Assembly (NCBI RefSeq): GCF_001021505.1
Contig: NZ_LDPO01000004.1
Span: 124,001 to 188,000 of the forward strand
DNA length: 64,000 bases
Direction of reading: 5' to 3'
Source: Mycolicibacter heraklionensis
Lineage (GTDB): Bacteria; Actinomycetota; Actinomycetes; Mycobacteriales; Mycobacteriaceae
Shown here: piece by piece, positions 45,586 to 53,853 of the stretch
Layout: each line of letters opens with the position of its first letter
Position numbering within the stretch: position 1 is the first letter of the stretch
Position numbers and translations under genes: made by a program
The notes under the pieces: model-generated
Told to the model about the DNA's origin: nothing
The model's database searches: none
The model's input: only the letters and a program-made list of their open reading frames with translations

Positions 45586-46452
45586 CTAGTCTGCGATGAC
45601 GGCCAAGCCGTCGGTAATGGCCAATTCGTCGGTGCCGACGCGCGCCGTCTCGAATGCGTAACTGGTCGTGTTGTCCGCCGATCCGGTTTTCCAGATCCGG
45701 GTCTCCAGGTCATCGCCGGGCAGCACCATCTTGGAGAACCGCACCGCAAATCGCTTGAGCCGAGATACATCCGACCCACCGACCTCGGTGAGCACCGCCC
45801 AGGACGTGAACGCCATGGTGCATAGGCCGTGCGCGATGATGCCCGGCAGTCCGGCCGACTTCGCAACCTCCTCGTCGAGGTGGATCGGCATCGGGTCACC
45901 GGAAGCCGGTGCGTAGCGGAACGTCTGGTCGGCATCGACGTGCTGGACGACCTTGGCGATGGGCGCCCCGTCCTGCAATGTCGGGTCGAACTTGTGCTCC
46001 GGACTGAGCTCACCGATCTTCTTGCCGGCGTTGTGTCCGCGGAAAAAGCAGGTCACGTACTGCTCGTTGACCAGTTCGCCGTCCTCGGTGCGGCATTCGA
46101 GCAGAATCGCCGCGCGAGTGCCCTTCTCCAGTCCTTCGTAGCCGATCATCTTGCCGCGAGAGACCAGCTTGTCTCCCGGTCGGATGGGCCGGTGGAAATG
46201 GAAGTCCTGTTCGCCGTGCACCACCCGCGGGATCAGCTCGACCGGTGCTACCTCGACCGCTGGAACCAGCAGTGACTCGAACACCGGCACGATCGCAAAC
46301 ACCGGCGGTGCGAGCTCACCGCTGCGGTGCGCGGCGATCGGATCGTTGGTCGCCGCGGCGTACTCGGCGATCCGATCCCGGGTGACCTCGAAGCGGTCCT
46401 CGTCGCTCCACTTGTCCAGCCCGGCATCGTCGAATGCCAGATCGTCGTCCAC
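45586..46452 (-). CDS. MaoC-type double hot-dog enoyl-CoA hydratase
   Basis: About 288 aa with two hot-dog units. The N-terminal unit is the decorated, non-catalytic-like half (RFEVTRDRIAEYAAATNDPIAAH). The C-terminal unit carries the hydratase-2 motif YAPASGDPMPIHLDEEVAKSAGLPGIIAHGLCTMAF (Asp and His catalytic pair). It hydrates trans-2-enoyl-CoA to (R)-3-hydroxyacyl-CoA, which suits the MFE-2-type SDR. GTG 46452 lies one base after the SRPBCC stop. Similar to mycobacterial HtdY/ChsH-type enzymes; steroid or branched side-chain substrates are possible. Confidence 0.88.
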   Translation of the reverse strand: MDDDLAFDDAGLDKWSDEDRFEVTRDRIAEYAAATNDPIAAHRSGELAPPVFAIVPVFESLLVPAVEVAPVELIPRVVHGEQDFHFHRPIRPGDKLVSRGKMIGYEGLEKGTRAAILLECRTEDGELVNEQYVTCFFRGHNAGKKIGELSPEHKFDPTLQDGAPIAKVVQHVDADQTFRYAPASGDPMPIHLDEEVAKSAGLPGIIAHGLCTMAFTSWAVLTEVGGSDVSRLKRFAVRFSKMVLPGDDLETRIWKTGSADNTTSYAFETARVGTDELAITDGLAVIAD

Positions 46453-46453
46453 C

Positions 46454-46894
46454 TCAGGCCGCCGCCGACGCCAACGCCTCGAGCTGCACAAGGGTCTTGT
46501 CGAGTTGCTTGGCGCCGTCCTTCTCGACCGCCTTACCTAGCGCACCCTTGATCAGCGCGCCCTCGAAGTCGCCGGCCACGCTGAATTGGGAGCCGTCACC
46601 ATCGGGTGTAACGGTGAAGTCGAAGCGGCACTTCACGCCCGCCATACCGGTCCCCGAGAGCGTCAGGCTGGTCGGGGCGTCGACCTTCTCGACGGTCCAT
46701 TCGATCTTGTTCGCCATCCCCAGCATGACGATCTTGGCGGTCAGCGCCGATCCCTCGGCCAGTGCGGCCGGTGGTTCGGTGAGCCACTTCTCGTGGATGG
46801 TGAACCACTGGTCCCAGCTGGACAGGTCGCTGATGGTGTCCCACAGCGCGTTCGGGCTGACGGCCAGGCTTTTGGTGGCTTCGATGTGTCCCAT
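46454..46894 (-). CDS. SRPBCC-family protein of the thiolase operon
   Basis: 146 aa. GHIEATKSLAVSPNALWDTISDLSSWDQWFTIHEKWL, KIVMLGMANKIEWTVEKVDAPTSLTLSGTGMAG and a C-terminal helix (GALIKGALGKAVEKDGAKQLDKTLVQLEAL) show the SRPBCC fold, with no signal peptide. It is close in pattern to the 39190-39621 protein, suggesting duplicated ligand-carrier roles in two lipid operons. It lies between thiolase (28 bases) and MaoC (1 base), clearly in the same operon. Confidence 0.83.
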   Translation of the reverse strand: MGHIEATKSLAVSPNALWDTISDLSSWDQWFTIHEKWLTEPPAALAEGSALTAKIVMLGMANKIEWTVEKVDAPTSLTLSGTGMAGVKCRFDFTVTPDGDGSQFSVAGDFEGALIKGALGKAVEKDGAKQLDKTLVQLEALASAAA

Positions 46895-46921
46895 GGGGTG
46901 TTCTCCTCGGCTATCGATGGT

Positions 46922-48127
46922 TTAGCGCTCGGCGCGCTGGTAGGCGGTGACCACGGCGGCTCCGCCGAGGCCGATGTTGTGTTGCAGGGCGGCGGTGACG
47001 CCCGGCACCTGGCGTTTGTCGGCGTCGCCCCGGAGCTGCCAGGTCAGTTCGGAGCACTGCGCCAACCCGGTGGCGCCCAGCGGATGTCCCTTGGAGATCA
47101 AGCCGCCAGAGGGGTTGACCACCCAGCGCCCGCCGTAGGTGGTGTCGCCGGCGTCGATCAGCTTGGGCGCGTCGCCCTCGGCGCAGAGCCCCAGCGCTTC
47201 ATAGAGCAGCAGCTCGTTCGCCGAGAAGCAGTCATGCAGCTCGATCACCTGGAAGTCTTCCGGACCCAGGCCGGACTGCTGGTAGACACGTTGCGCGGCT
47301 TGCACATTCATGTCGTAGCCGATCAGGTTCTTGGCGCTGCCGTCGAAGGTGGAGGCGAAGTCGGTGGTCATCGCCTGCCCGACGATTTCGACCGCTCGCC
47401 CGGCCAGGCCGTGCTTGTCGACAAACGCCTCGCTGGCCAGAATCGCCGCACCCGACCCGTCCGAGGTCGGCGAGCACTGGAGCTTGGTCAGCGGGTCGTA
47501 GATCATTCGCGAGCCCAGGATGTCGTCGAGGCTGTATTCGTCCTGGAACTGGGCGTAGGGGTTGTTGACCGAATGTTTGTGGTTCTTGTAGCCGATCTTG
47601 GCGAAATGCTCGGCGGTCGAGCCGTGTTGCTTGATGTGTTCGCGGCCCGCGGCGCCGAACATCCACGGCGCAACCGGGAACAGCACTTCGGAGATCTCGG
47701 CCATCGCGAGCACATGCTTTTCCATCGGCTGGGCACGGTCGTCGTAGGTGGACTCCAGCGAACCGGGCTTCATCTTCTCGAAGCCCAGCGCGATGGTGCA
47801 GTCGGCCAGCCCGCCCCGGATCGCTTGGGCGGCGAGGTAGAGCGCTGTCGACCCGGTCGAACAGTTGTTGTTGACGTTGACGACCGGGATCCCGGTCAGC
47901 CCCAGCTCGTACAGGGCCCGCTGACCGGAGGTGGACTCGCCGTAGACGTAACCGACGTAGCCCTGTTCCACCTCGCGGTAGTCGATCCCGGCGTCGGCCA
48001 GCGCCTTGGTGCCGGATTCCCGGGCCATGTCCGGGTAGTCCCATGCCGACCCGTCGTCGTTGAGTCGACGGCCCGGCTTCTCGAACTTCGTCATGCCAAC
48101 GCCGATCACATACACCTTGTTCGCCAT
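46922..48127 (-). CDS. ltp1: Thiolase/lipid-transfer protein Ltp1
   Basis: 401 aa. Thiolase fold with nucleophilic Cys in [36 protein letters not shown], and [24 protein letters not shown] carrying the catalytic His. It resembles SCP-x/SCP-2 type thiolases acting on branched or steroid-derived 3-ketoacyl-CoA. ATG 48127 ([19 protein letters not shown]) follows a GGGAGGAG ribosome site; the longer frame has no family match. First gene of the five-gene beta-oxidation operon, with a candidate operator at 48183-48200. Syntenic with Rv2790c. Confidence 0.93.
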   Translation of the reverse strand: MANKVYVIGVGMTKFEKPGRRLNDDGSAWDYPDMARESGTKALADAGIDYREVEQGYVGYVYGESTSGQRALYELGLTGIPVVNVNNNCSTGSTALYLAAQAIRGGLADCTIALGFEKMKPGSLESTYDDRAQPMEKHVLAMAEISEVLFPVAPWMFGAAGREHIKQHGSTAEHFAKIGYKNHKHSVNNPYAQFQDEYSLDDILGSRMIYDPLTKLQCSPTSDGSGAAILASEAFVDKHGLAGRAVEIVGQAMTTDFASTFDGSAKNLIGYDMNVQAAQRVYQQSGLGPEDFQVIELHDCFSANELLLYEALGLCAEGDAPKLIDAGDTTYGGRWVVNPSGGLISKGHPLGATGLAQCSELTWQLRGDADKRQVPGVTAALQHNIGLGGAAVVTAYQRAER

Positions 48128-48182
48128 CAGGCTCCTCCCGTATTGCGCATCAGGGCCGACTCCAGCCCCTACACATAGAAAC

Positions 48183-48200
48183 ATACAAGCCAGATTGTAT
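48183..48200. promoter_or_regulatory. Candidate operator before the ltp1 operon
   Basis: ATACAA-N6-TTGTAT, a perfect 6-base inverted repeat 55 bases upstream of the ltp1 ATG. Its minus-strand right half reads CTGGCTTGTA, matching CTGGTTTGTA in the repeat before the PF10118 operon (29544-29564). The AT-rich surroundings look promoter-like on both strands, so it might also affect the PE-PPE gene at 48319. The cognate regulator is unknown. Confidence 0.4.
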
Positions 48201-48318
48201 CTTGACTAATTCTGCCAGATGGTGGACCGTATGGGCGTGAAGGGCAGCTGAGGACACCCTGAGCTTCTGCTCATCGTTCGAAGCTGAACGTGGTTACTTT
48301 GGCTCCGCGGAGGTCGCC

Positions 48319-49761
48319 ATGACAGCTCGCAGAATCGGTTCGTCGCGCGCCGCGCCCTGGGCGATCGCGGGCTCCACTCTGCTGGCGGCGGCCTCCACGG
48401 TCGCGTCAGCGCCTGCTATCGGGACAACGCCGTGGACGGTGCAAACACTGTTGCTCGCCGGCGACACGGCATTGGTGATGGGCGGCACCGGAATCCAGGT
48501 CCCAAACCCCAGCCCCGACTACATCGTTGATGTCACCACCAAATACATCACCCCGAATTTCCCGGACTTCACCGCGGACCAAGCACAAGGCCTGTTCACG
48601 CCCGAGAACCTGTACCCACTGACCGGCACCAAGAGCTTGACTCTCGACCAGTCACTGGACCAGGGGGTCCAGATCCTCCATGACGCGATCATGCAGGAAG
48701 TCGGCACTGGAAACCGCGTCGCCGTCCTGGGCTATTCGCAGAGCGCCGTGATCGCCAGCTTGGAAATGCAGAAGCTGGCCGGACTGCCGCCCGGGGAGCA
48801 ACCAAGCCCCGACGACCTCCACTTCGTGCTGATCGGCGATCCCAGCAATCCCAATGGCGGGTTCTTCGAGCGCCTCGTCGGGTTCACCGCGCCGAGCCTG
48901 GGTGCGACCCTGACCGGCGCGACACCGTCCGATACCCCCTACCCGACCGATATCTACACGATCCAGTACGACGGCTATGCCGACTTCCCGAAGTATCCGC
49001 TCAATCTGCTGTCGGACCTCAACGCACTCTTGGGCGTCTTGTACGGGCATGGCATGTACCCGGCCCTCACGGCCGAACAGATCTCTGACGCCAGGGAATT
49101 GGCGACGTCACCGGGGTACGACGGTGCCACCACCTACTACATGATCCCGACCGAGAATCTGCCACTGCTGGAACCGCTGCGGTCGATCCCCGTCGTCGGC
49201 GATCCGTTGGCCGATCTGCTCCAGCCGGCCTTGAAAGTCCTCGTCGACTTGGGCTATGACGATCCCTTTGCGGCGACCACCTACGCCGACGTTCCCACCC
49301 CGATCGGATTGTTCCCCAACATTGACGTCGGCACGGTCCTCGACGACCTGGCGCGTGGGGCGCAGCAAGGATTCCAACAGTTCGTGAACGATCTCGGGTC
49401 GCTGTCCATGCCGGACCCGGCGGCGCTGGTCGCGGCGACTCTGCCGTCGATACCCTCTGGCCCCGGCGATCTCGTATCGGAGCTCACCCACATCGTCAAT
49501 ACCGTCACCTCGGTAGTCGCGACCAACTACGCGGCGCTGCTTCCCACCGCGGATCTGCTCCTGACATTGCTGACCAGTGTGCCGCTGTACAACGCCCAAC
49601 TGTTCATGGCCGGCATCGAGGCCGGCAACCTTGTCGACGCGATCGGTAACCCGCTCGCAGCCGACGCGGCGCTGATCTCGATGGGGCTGGGCCTTCTTGG
49701 CTTAAACGTCTTGAATACAGCCACATTCACCGTGGACGCACTCGCGGGACTCTTCTCATGA
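48319..49761 (+). CDS. Exported PE-PPE-domain protein 1
   Basis: 480 aa. It lacks the PE or PPE N-terminal region and instead begins with a signal-peptide-like stretch (SSRAAPWAIAGSTLLAAASTVASAPA). The PE-PPE (serine hydrolase) domain shows LVMGGTGIQVPNPSPDYI, LYPLTGTKSLTLDQSLDQGV, nucleophile elbow LGYSQSAVIA (about residue 140), LIGDPSNPNGGFFERL and YDGYADFPKYPLNLLSDLNALLG. Such domains occur in esterases and in the Chp1/Chp2-type acyltransferases of trehalose lipids. GGAGG ribosome site. Its end overlaps the next gene by 4 bases (ATGA). Confidence 0.87.
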   Translation: MTARRIGSSRAAPWAIAGSTLLAAASTVASAPAIGTTPWTVQTLLLAGDTALVMGGTGIQVPNPSPDYIVDVTTKYITPNFPDFTADQAQGLFTPENLYPLTGTKSLTLDQSLDQGVQILHDAIMQEVGTGNRVAVLGYSQSAVIASLEMQKLAGLPPGEQPSPDDLHFVLIGDPSNPNGGFFERLVGFTAPSLGATLTGATPSDTPYPTDIYTIQYDGYADFPKYPLNLLSDLNALLGVLYGHGMYPALTAEQISDARELATSPGYDGATTYYMIPTENLPLLEPLRSIPVVGDPLADLLQPALKVLVDLGYDDPFAATTYADVPTPIGLFPNIDVGTVLDDLARGAQQGFQQFVNDLGSLSMPDPAALVAATLPSIPSGPGDLVSELTHIVNTVTSVVATNYAALLPTADLLLTLLTSVPLYNAQLFMAGIEAGNLVDAIGNPLAADAALISMGLGLLGLNVLNTATFTVDALAGLFS

Positions 49762-51305
49762 CCTTCGCGCCGCACCCGAATGGGCCGATCCGGGCAGGTC
49801 TCCGGCTTGCCGCCGCCGCGGGTATCGGTCTCTTGGCGCTGACCGCAACGATCAGCGTGCCGTTCGCGTACGCCGACGACGTCACGTTGGTCCTGGGCGG
49901 CACCGGGCTTTCGGTACCCAACCCGCCGCCCGGCTTCATCATTGGCGGCACCGACAAATTCGTCACACCGAATTTCCCCGGTTTCACCAGCGCCCATGCG
50001 CAGGGTGTCTATACCCCCGAACAACTTTATCCGTTGACCGGAGTCAGCAGCCTCACGCTGAACCAGTCGGTAGCCGCGGGCGCCAACACGCTGAACAATG
50101 CCATTCTGCGTCAGATCGCTGAGGGGAACCATGTCGTCGTCCTCACCGACTCGCAAAGCAGCGTCGTCGCCGGCGAAGTGATGCGCCTGCTGGCCGCCCT
50201 GCCCGCCGACCAACAACCCAGCGCCGACGCGCTGGGATTCGTGCTACTCGTCGACCCGAACAATCCGAACGGCGGGCTCTTCGCCCGCTATCCCGATCTT
50301 GCCTTCCCGGCGCTGGGCGTGACATTCAACGGTGCGACGCCACCGGACACGATTTACCCGACGGCTGTCTACACGCTTGAATACGACGGCGCCTCAGACT
50401 ATCCGCAGTACCCGATCAATATCCTGGCCGACCTCAATGCGATCGCCGGCTTTCTGTTTGTACACCCGACCGCCGGCAATCTGACACCGGAACAGATCGC
50501 GTCGGCGATCGAGCTGCCGACCGACCCGGCCTACGGCACCGCGACCACCTACTACATGGTCCCCACGGAGAACCTTCCCCTGCTGGAGCCGCTGCGTGCC
50601 CTGCCGATTATCGGAAACCCCCTGGCCGACCTGATCCAGCCGGATCTGAGGGTGCTGGTCAACCTCGGTTACGGGGATCCCGACTTCGGCTATTCGACGG
50701 GGCCGGCGAACGTGCCCACGCCGGCCGGCTTCCTGCCCAACGTCGACCTCATCGATCTCTTGACCGACTTGGTCAAGGGCGCGCAGCAGGGTTGGAATGA
50801 CGCGTTTAACAGCGTGACCTTCGAAGCGTTGGGATCGAACTTCGCCGCGGCTGCGACGGGTTCGCCGCTGGACATCCTCACCGGGGTCACCGGCATCACC
50901 GCCCCTCCGGTTCCGGTACCCACGATCATTCCGGGTGACACCGTCGGCAACATCATTTCGGTAGTACAGGCGCTGGGTGCCAATACGTTCGCAAATCTGA
51001 CCTTGGCGCTGGGAGTTAACGCCGCGGCGTTCCTGCCGCCGGTGCAGATGGCCCTAGAGGCCGTGACCACCCTGCCGTCGGTCAACATCAACGCCGTCCT
51101 CTCTGCGGTCGACGCGCTGGCCGGGGGCGACGTCGCCGGTTTCATCAGCACTCTTGGTGCCATACCCGGCGAGGACATCACCATCGGCCTTTTCGCGGCG
51201 CTGGTGTTCGCCGACGACATTCTCAATGCCGTGGCGGCCGACCTCGTGGCGCTGCAGGGAGCTGTTGACGGTGGCCTCGAAATCCTTTCCGCCGTTGTGC
51301 CGTAA
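49758..51305 (+). CDS. Exported PE-PPE-domain protein 2, altered nucleophile elbow
   Basis: 515 aa. N-terminal hydrophobic export signal (RLAAAAGIGLLALTATISVPFAYAD). Shares with protein 1 LVLGGTGLSVPNPPPGFI, LYPLTGVSSLTLNQS, PNNPNGGLFARY and the TTYYMVPTENLPLLEPLR...GNPLADLIQPDLRVLVNLGYGDP block. At the nucleophile elbow it has LTDSQSSVV instead of LGYSQSAVI: the Gly before the Ser is Thr and Tyr is Asp. The Ser is kept, so activity may be reduced or changed. Translationally coupled to protein 1. Long Ala/Val-rich C-terminal region of unknown role. Confidence 0.87.
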   Translation: MTFAPHPNGPIRAGLRLAAAAGIGLLALTATISVPFAYADDVTLVLGGTGLSVPNPPPGFIIGGTDKFVTPNFPGFTSAHAQGVYTPEQLYPLTGVSSLTLNQSVAAGANTLNNAILRQIAEGNHVVVLTDSQSSVVAGEVMRLLAALPADQQPSADALGFVLLVDPNNPNGGLFARYPDLAFPALGVTFNGATPPDTIYPTAVYTLEYDGASDYPQYPINILADLNAIAGFLFVHPTAGNLTPEQIASAIELPTDPAYGTATTYYMVPTENLPLLEPLRALPIIGNPLADLIQPDLRVLVNLGYGDPDFGYSTGPANVPTPAGFLPNVDLIDLLTDLVKGAQQGWNDAFNSVTFEALGSNFAAAATGSPLDILTGVTGITAPPVPVPTIIPGDTVGNIISVVQALGANTFANLTLALGVNAAAFLPPVQMALEAVTTLPSVNINAVLSAVDALAGGDVAGFISTLGAIPGEDITIGLFAALVFADDILNAVAADLVALQGAVDGGLEILSAVVP

Positions 51306-51347
51306 CCGGGAAACCGCACTGCCGCCATCTCCTGAGGAGGTCGGGTA

Positions 51348-53003
51348 ATGACATCGCCGAGGCGCCTTTCTGGTCTGCCCTGCGCCATCGCCGGCAGCGC
51401 CCTGCTGTGGCTGACGGCGTCCACACCAATCCCGTTCGGGGTGCCGACAACCCGGGTAGTGACGTTGCTGGACAGCGAGGCGTGGATCATGGGCGGCACC
51501 GGACCGTGTTGCAGGACACCCGAATCGCCGTGGCCGCAGCCGCCGGCGGAGCTGATCCAGCCGGTGATCGACCGTTTCATCACCGGCACCATTGCGCCGG
51601 CGAACGTCGGCCCGCATTACTCCATCGACAGCTCCTACGGTCTGGCCACCCCCGAGCAGCTTCACCCGTTCACCGGCTTGGAAAGCCTGTCCTTCGACAC
51701 GTCGGTGCAGTGGGGCGCCGACGTCCTCGACGAACAGATCCGGACCCAGATCGCCGCCGGCAACAGCGTGGTGGTGTTGGGCGTCTCGCAGAGCGCGTCG
51801 ATCATCACCCGTGAGATGAGCTACTTGGCCACCCTTCCCGCCGATGAGCGGCCGGACATCGATCAGTTGGCCTTCGTCCTGCTCGGGGACGGCAACAATC
51901 CCAACGGCGGCCTGCTGGAACGCTTCGACGGTGCCGACATCCCCGCCCTGCTGACGTTCTCCGGCGCGACCCCGAACAATCTGTATCCGACGGACGTCTT
52001 CACGCTCGAGTACGACGGGTGGGCGGACTTCCCGAAGTACCCGCTCAATATCGTGGCCGACCTCAACGCCCTGCTGGGCATGGCTACCGTGCACGGCACC
52101 TACGCGGCTCTCACGCCCGAGCAACTTGCGACGGCTATCGAGCTGCCGACGGCCGGCGACACCATGACCCACTATTGGATGATTCCCACCGGTTATCTGC
52201 CACTGCTCCTACCGTTCCAGCAACTCGGCGTCCCGGCGTGGCTGATTCACCTGATCGAGCCGGACTTGCGGGTGATCGTCAATCTTGGCTACGGCGACCC
52301 CGACCATGGGTGGTCAGCCGGACCGGCGAACGTTCCCACCGTGGCCGGACTTTTCCCCACGGACGTCAATCCGTTCGCGGTCCTCGAAGATCTGGTCGAC
52401 GGCGCCCTACGCGGAGCAGACGCGGCGCTCACCGACCTCGGGCTGCCAACGTTGCCGTCGCTGATCACCGACCCCGTCACTTACCTGGCGACTGCTCTCG
52501 GTTCCTTGGCTGATCAGACCGATCCGCTTATCCACGCCGTGAGTTCCGGTCTGCACGACGCGGTGAACAGTGTCGTCATTCCCGACTGGCTCGCGGCCGC
52601 ACTCAGTCCGGTGTCCGGCGCGCTCAATAGCCTCGACAGCGTGGTCGGCCATGTCATCAACGATCAGCTCGATCCGCTGATCCAGCAGGCCGTTTACGCC
52701 CTCGGCGACCCGCTGCGAGACGCCCTCACCGACATCGGCGCCGACGACCGGCTCACCAATGCCGTCTACGTCATCGAGCAGCTGTTGCCCGTCGTTCTGG
52801 GCGCGCCGGGCAACTTCGTCACCAACGACCTGCATTTCCTCGCCGAAGGGACGAACCAGTTAGTCGCCGGTGACTTCGGCGGGTTTGTGGACCAACTCGA
52901 GCTCATCCCCGCCGGCGACATCACCATGGCCGCGCTGATGGGCCTCGGGTTGCCGTTTCTGGCGCTGCAGTCCATCCTCGCCGGCGTTCCGCTCACCATC
53001 TGA
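51348..53003 (+). CDS. Exported PE-PPE-domain protein 3
   Basis: 551 aa. Signal-like N-terminus (RLSGLPCAIAGSALLWLTASTPIPFG). PE-PPE domain with WIMGGTGP followed by a Cys-Cys/Pro insertion (PCCRTPESPWPQPPA) not in the other two, LHPFTGLESLSFDTSVQ, elbow LGVSQSASII, LLGDGNNPNGGLLERF and YDGWADFPKYPLNIVADLNALLG. A strong TGAGGAGG site precedes the ATG, 42 bases after gene 2. The C-terminal hydrophobic region (DITMAALMGLGLPFLALQSIL) parallels protein 2. Its last 144 bases overlap the convergent TetR frame. Confidence 0.87.
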   Translation: MTSPRRLSGLPCAIAGSALLWLTASTPIPFGVPTTRVVTLLDSEAWIMGGTGPCCRTPESPWPQPPAELIQPVIDRFITGTIAPANVGPHYSIDSSYGLATPEQLHPFTGLESLSFDTSVQWGADVLDEQIRTQIAAGNSVVVLGVSQSASIITREMSYLATLPADERPDIDQLAFVLLGDGNNPNGGLLERFDGADIPALLTFSGATPNNLYPTDVFTLEYDGWADFPKYPLNIVADLNALLGMATVHGTYAALTPEQLATAIELPTAGDTMTHYWMIPTGYLPLLLPFQQLGVPAWLIHLIEPDLRVIVNLGYGDPDHGWSAGPANVPTVAGLFPTDVNPFAVLEDLVDGALRGADAALTDLGLPTLPSLITDPVTYLATALGSLADQTDPLIHAVSSGLHDAVNSVVIPDWLAAALSPVSGALNSLDSVVGHVINDQLDPLIQQAVYALGDPLRDALTDIGADDRLTNAVYVIEQLLPVVLGAPGNFVTNDLHFLAEGTNQLVAGDFGGFVDQLELIPAGDITMAALMGLGLPFLALQSILAGVPLTI

Positions 53004-53660
53004 CCCGGGCTGGGCTCGGCGGTCCGATGGCGAATCACGGATCGCGTCTGCCGCAATCTGGCGCAGGTGGCCGCAGACGCGTTCCCAACGCCGCCGCGCG
53101 CGCTCAGTGTCCTGATCCACGAAGCTTGCCACCAGGATTCCGCGCAGCGCGTCCATGGCGGTGTAGACGACGTTGCGGATCTCCTTTTGCGCGGGATGCC
53201 CGGGCATCAGCTGGGCGATCGCAGCGACCAGGGTGCCGTTGACGACGGCTTCCACCCTCTCGATGTGCTGAGCGAGGACCCGGTCGGTGCGGGCGGCGAC
53301 CCAAAGTTCCACGGTGGCAATGAACATCGGCCCCTGGTGGGCCTCCCACAGGAAGTCGAGGGCCGTCGCCACCGGGTCCGGGATCGACCGAATCTGACCG
53401 AGCTCCCGAATGGCGGCCTGGGTGCGCTGCTGGGCGAGATGTTCGATCGCGGCGACGACGAGGTCTTCCTTCGACCGGAAATGGTGGATCTGGGCGCCCC
53501 GGGTGACGCCGGCCAACTCGGCGATGCGCGGCGTGGTGGTGCCGGCGTAGCCGTAGGTCACCAAGCATTCGATGGTGGCGTCGAGCAGTCGGGTCCGCAT
53601 CGCTGCACTGCGCTCTGCCTGGGTGCGCCGTACTGGAGGTGCAGTGCCGCTCGCGGCCAT
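52860..53660 (-). CDS. TetR-family regulator with antisense C-terminal extension
   Basis: 266 aa. Helix-turn-helix: RTRLLDATIECLVTYGYAGTTTPRIAELAGVTRGAQIHHFRSKEDLVVAAIEHL. The C-terminal ligand domain (FLWEAHQGPMFIATVELWVAARTDRVL...MDALRGILVASF) is complete by about residue 210. The remaining ~50 polar residues come from DNA antisense to the 3' end of PE-PPE gene 3 and are probably an accidental read-through tail after loss of a stop. ATG 53660; a dyad CATAC-N10-GTATG lies 68 bases upstream. It probably controls itself and perhaps the PE-PPE array; inferred. Confidence 0.85.
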   Translation of the reverse strand: MAASGTAPPVRRTQAERSAAMRTRLLDATIECLVTYGYAGTTTPRIAELAGVTRGAQIHHFRSKEDLVVAAIEHLAQQRTQAAIRELGQIRSIPDPVATALDFLWEAHQGPMFIATVELWVAARTDRVLAQHIERVEAVVNGTLVAAIAQLMPGHPAQKEIRNVVYTAMDALRGILVASFVDQDTERARRRWERVCGHLRQIAADAIRDSPSDRRAQPGSDGERNAGEDGLQRQKRQPEAHQRGHGDVAGGDELELVHKPAEVTGD

Positions 53661-53728
53661 CCACCCACCTCCCCGATTGGTCCTGTCGCAGCTCCCTGCG
53701 TCGGCCTAACTTTGCAGAGAAGCGTTTA

Positions 53729-53748
53729 CATACGTTCCCGAGGGTATG
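53729..53748. promoter_or_regulatory. Candidate operator upstream of the 52860-53660 TetR gene
   Basis: CATAC (53729-53733) and GTATG (53744-53748) form an inverted repeat with a 10-base spacer in the 193-base gap between the TetR gene and the DUF2804 gene. Only 5-base arms and no second copy seen, so the assignment is weak. Confidence 0.3.
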
Positions 53749-53853
53749 CAACTTCCTCAGCATAACCGCGCCGGACGGGGACGCCTCCCACGCCACGCGG
53801 AGGTCGCGGACTGCCTCGCCTGCGCAGCATTCGGGGGTCTGAGCCAGCTCCGC

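Noticed and set aside
46586-48178. A 530-codon plus-strand open frame opposite ltp1
   Set aside because: Thiolase motifs on the minus strand are unambiguous; the plus-strand translation has shadow composition.
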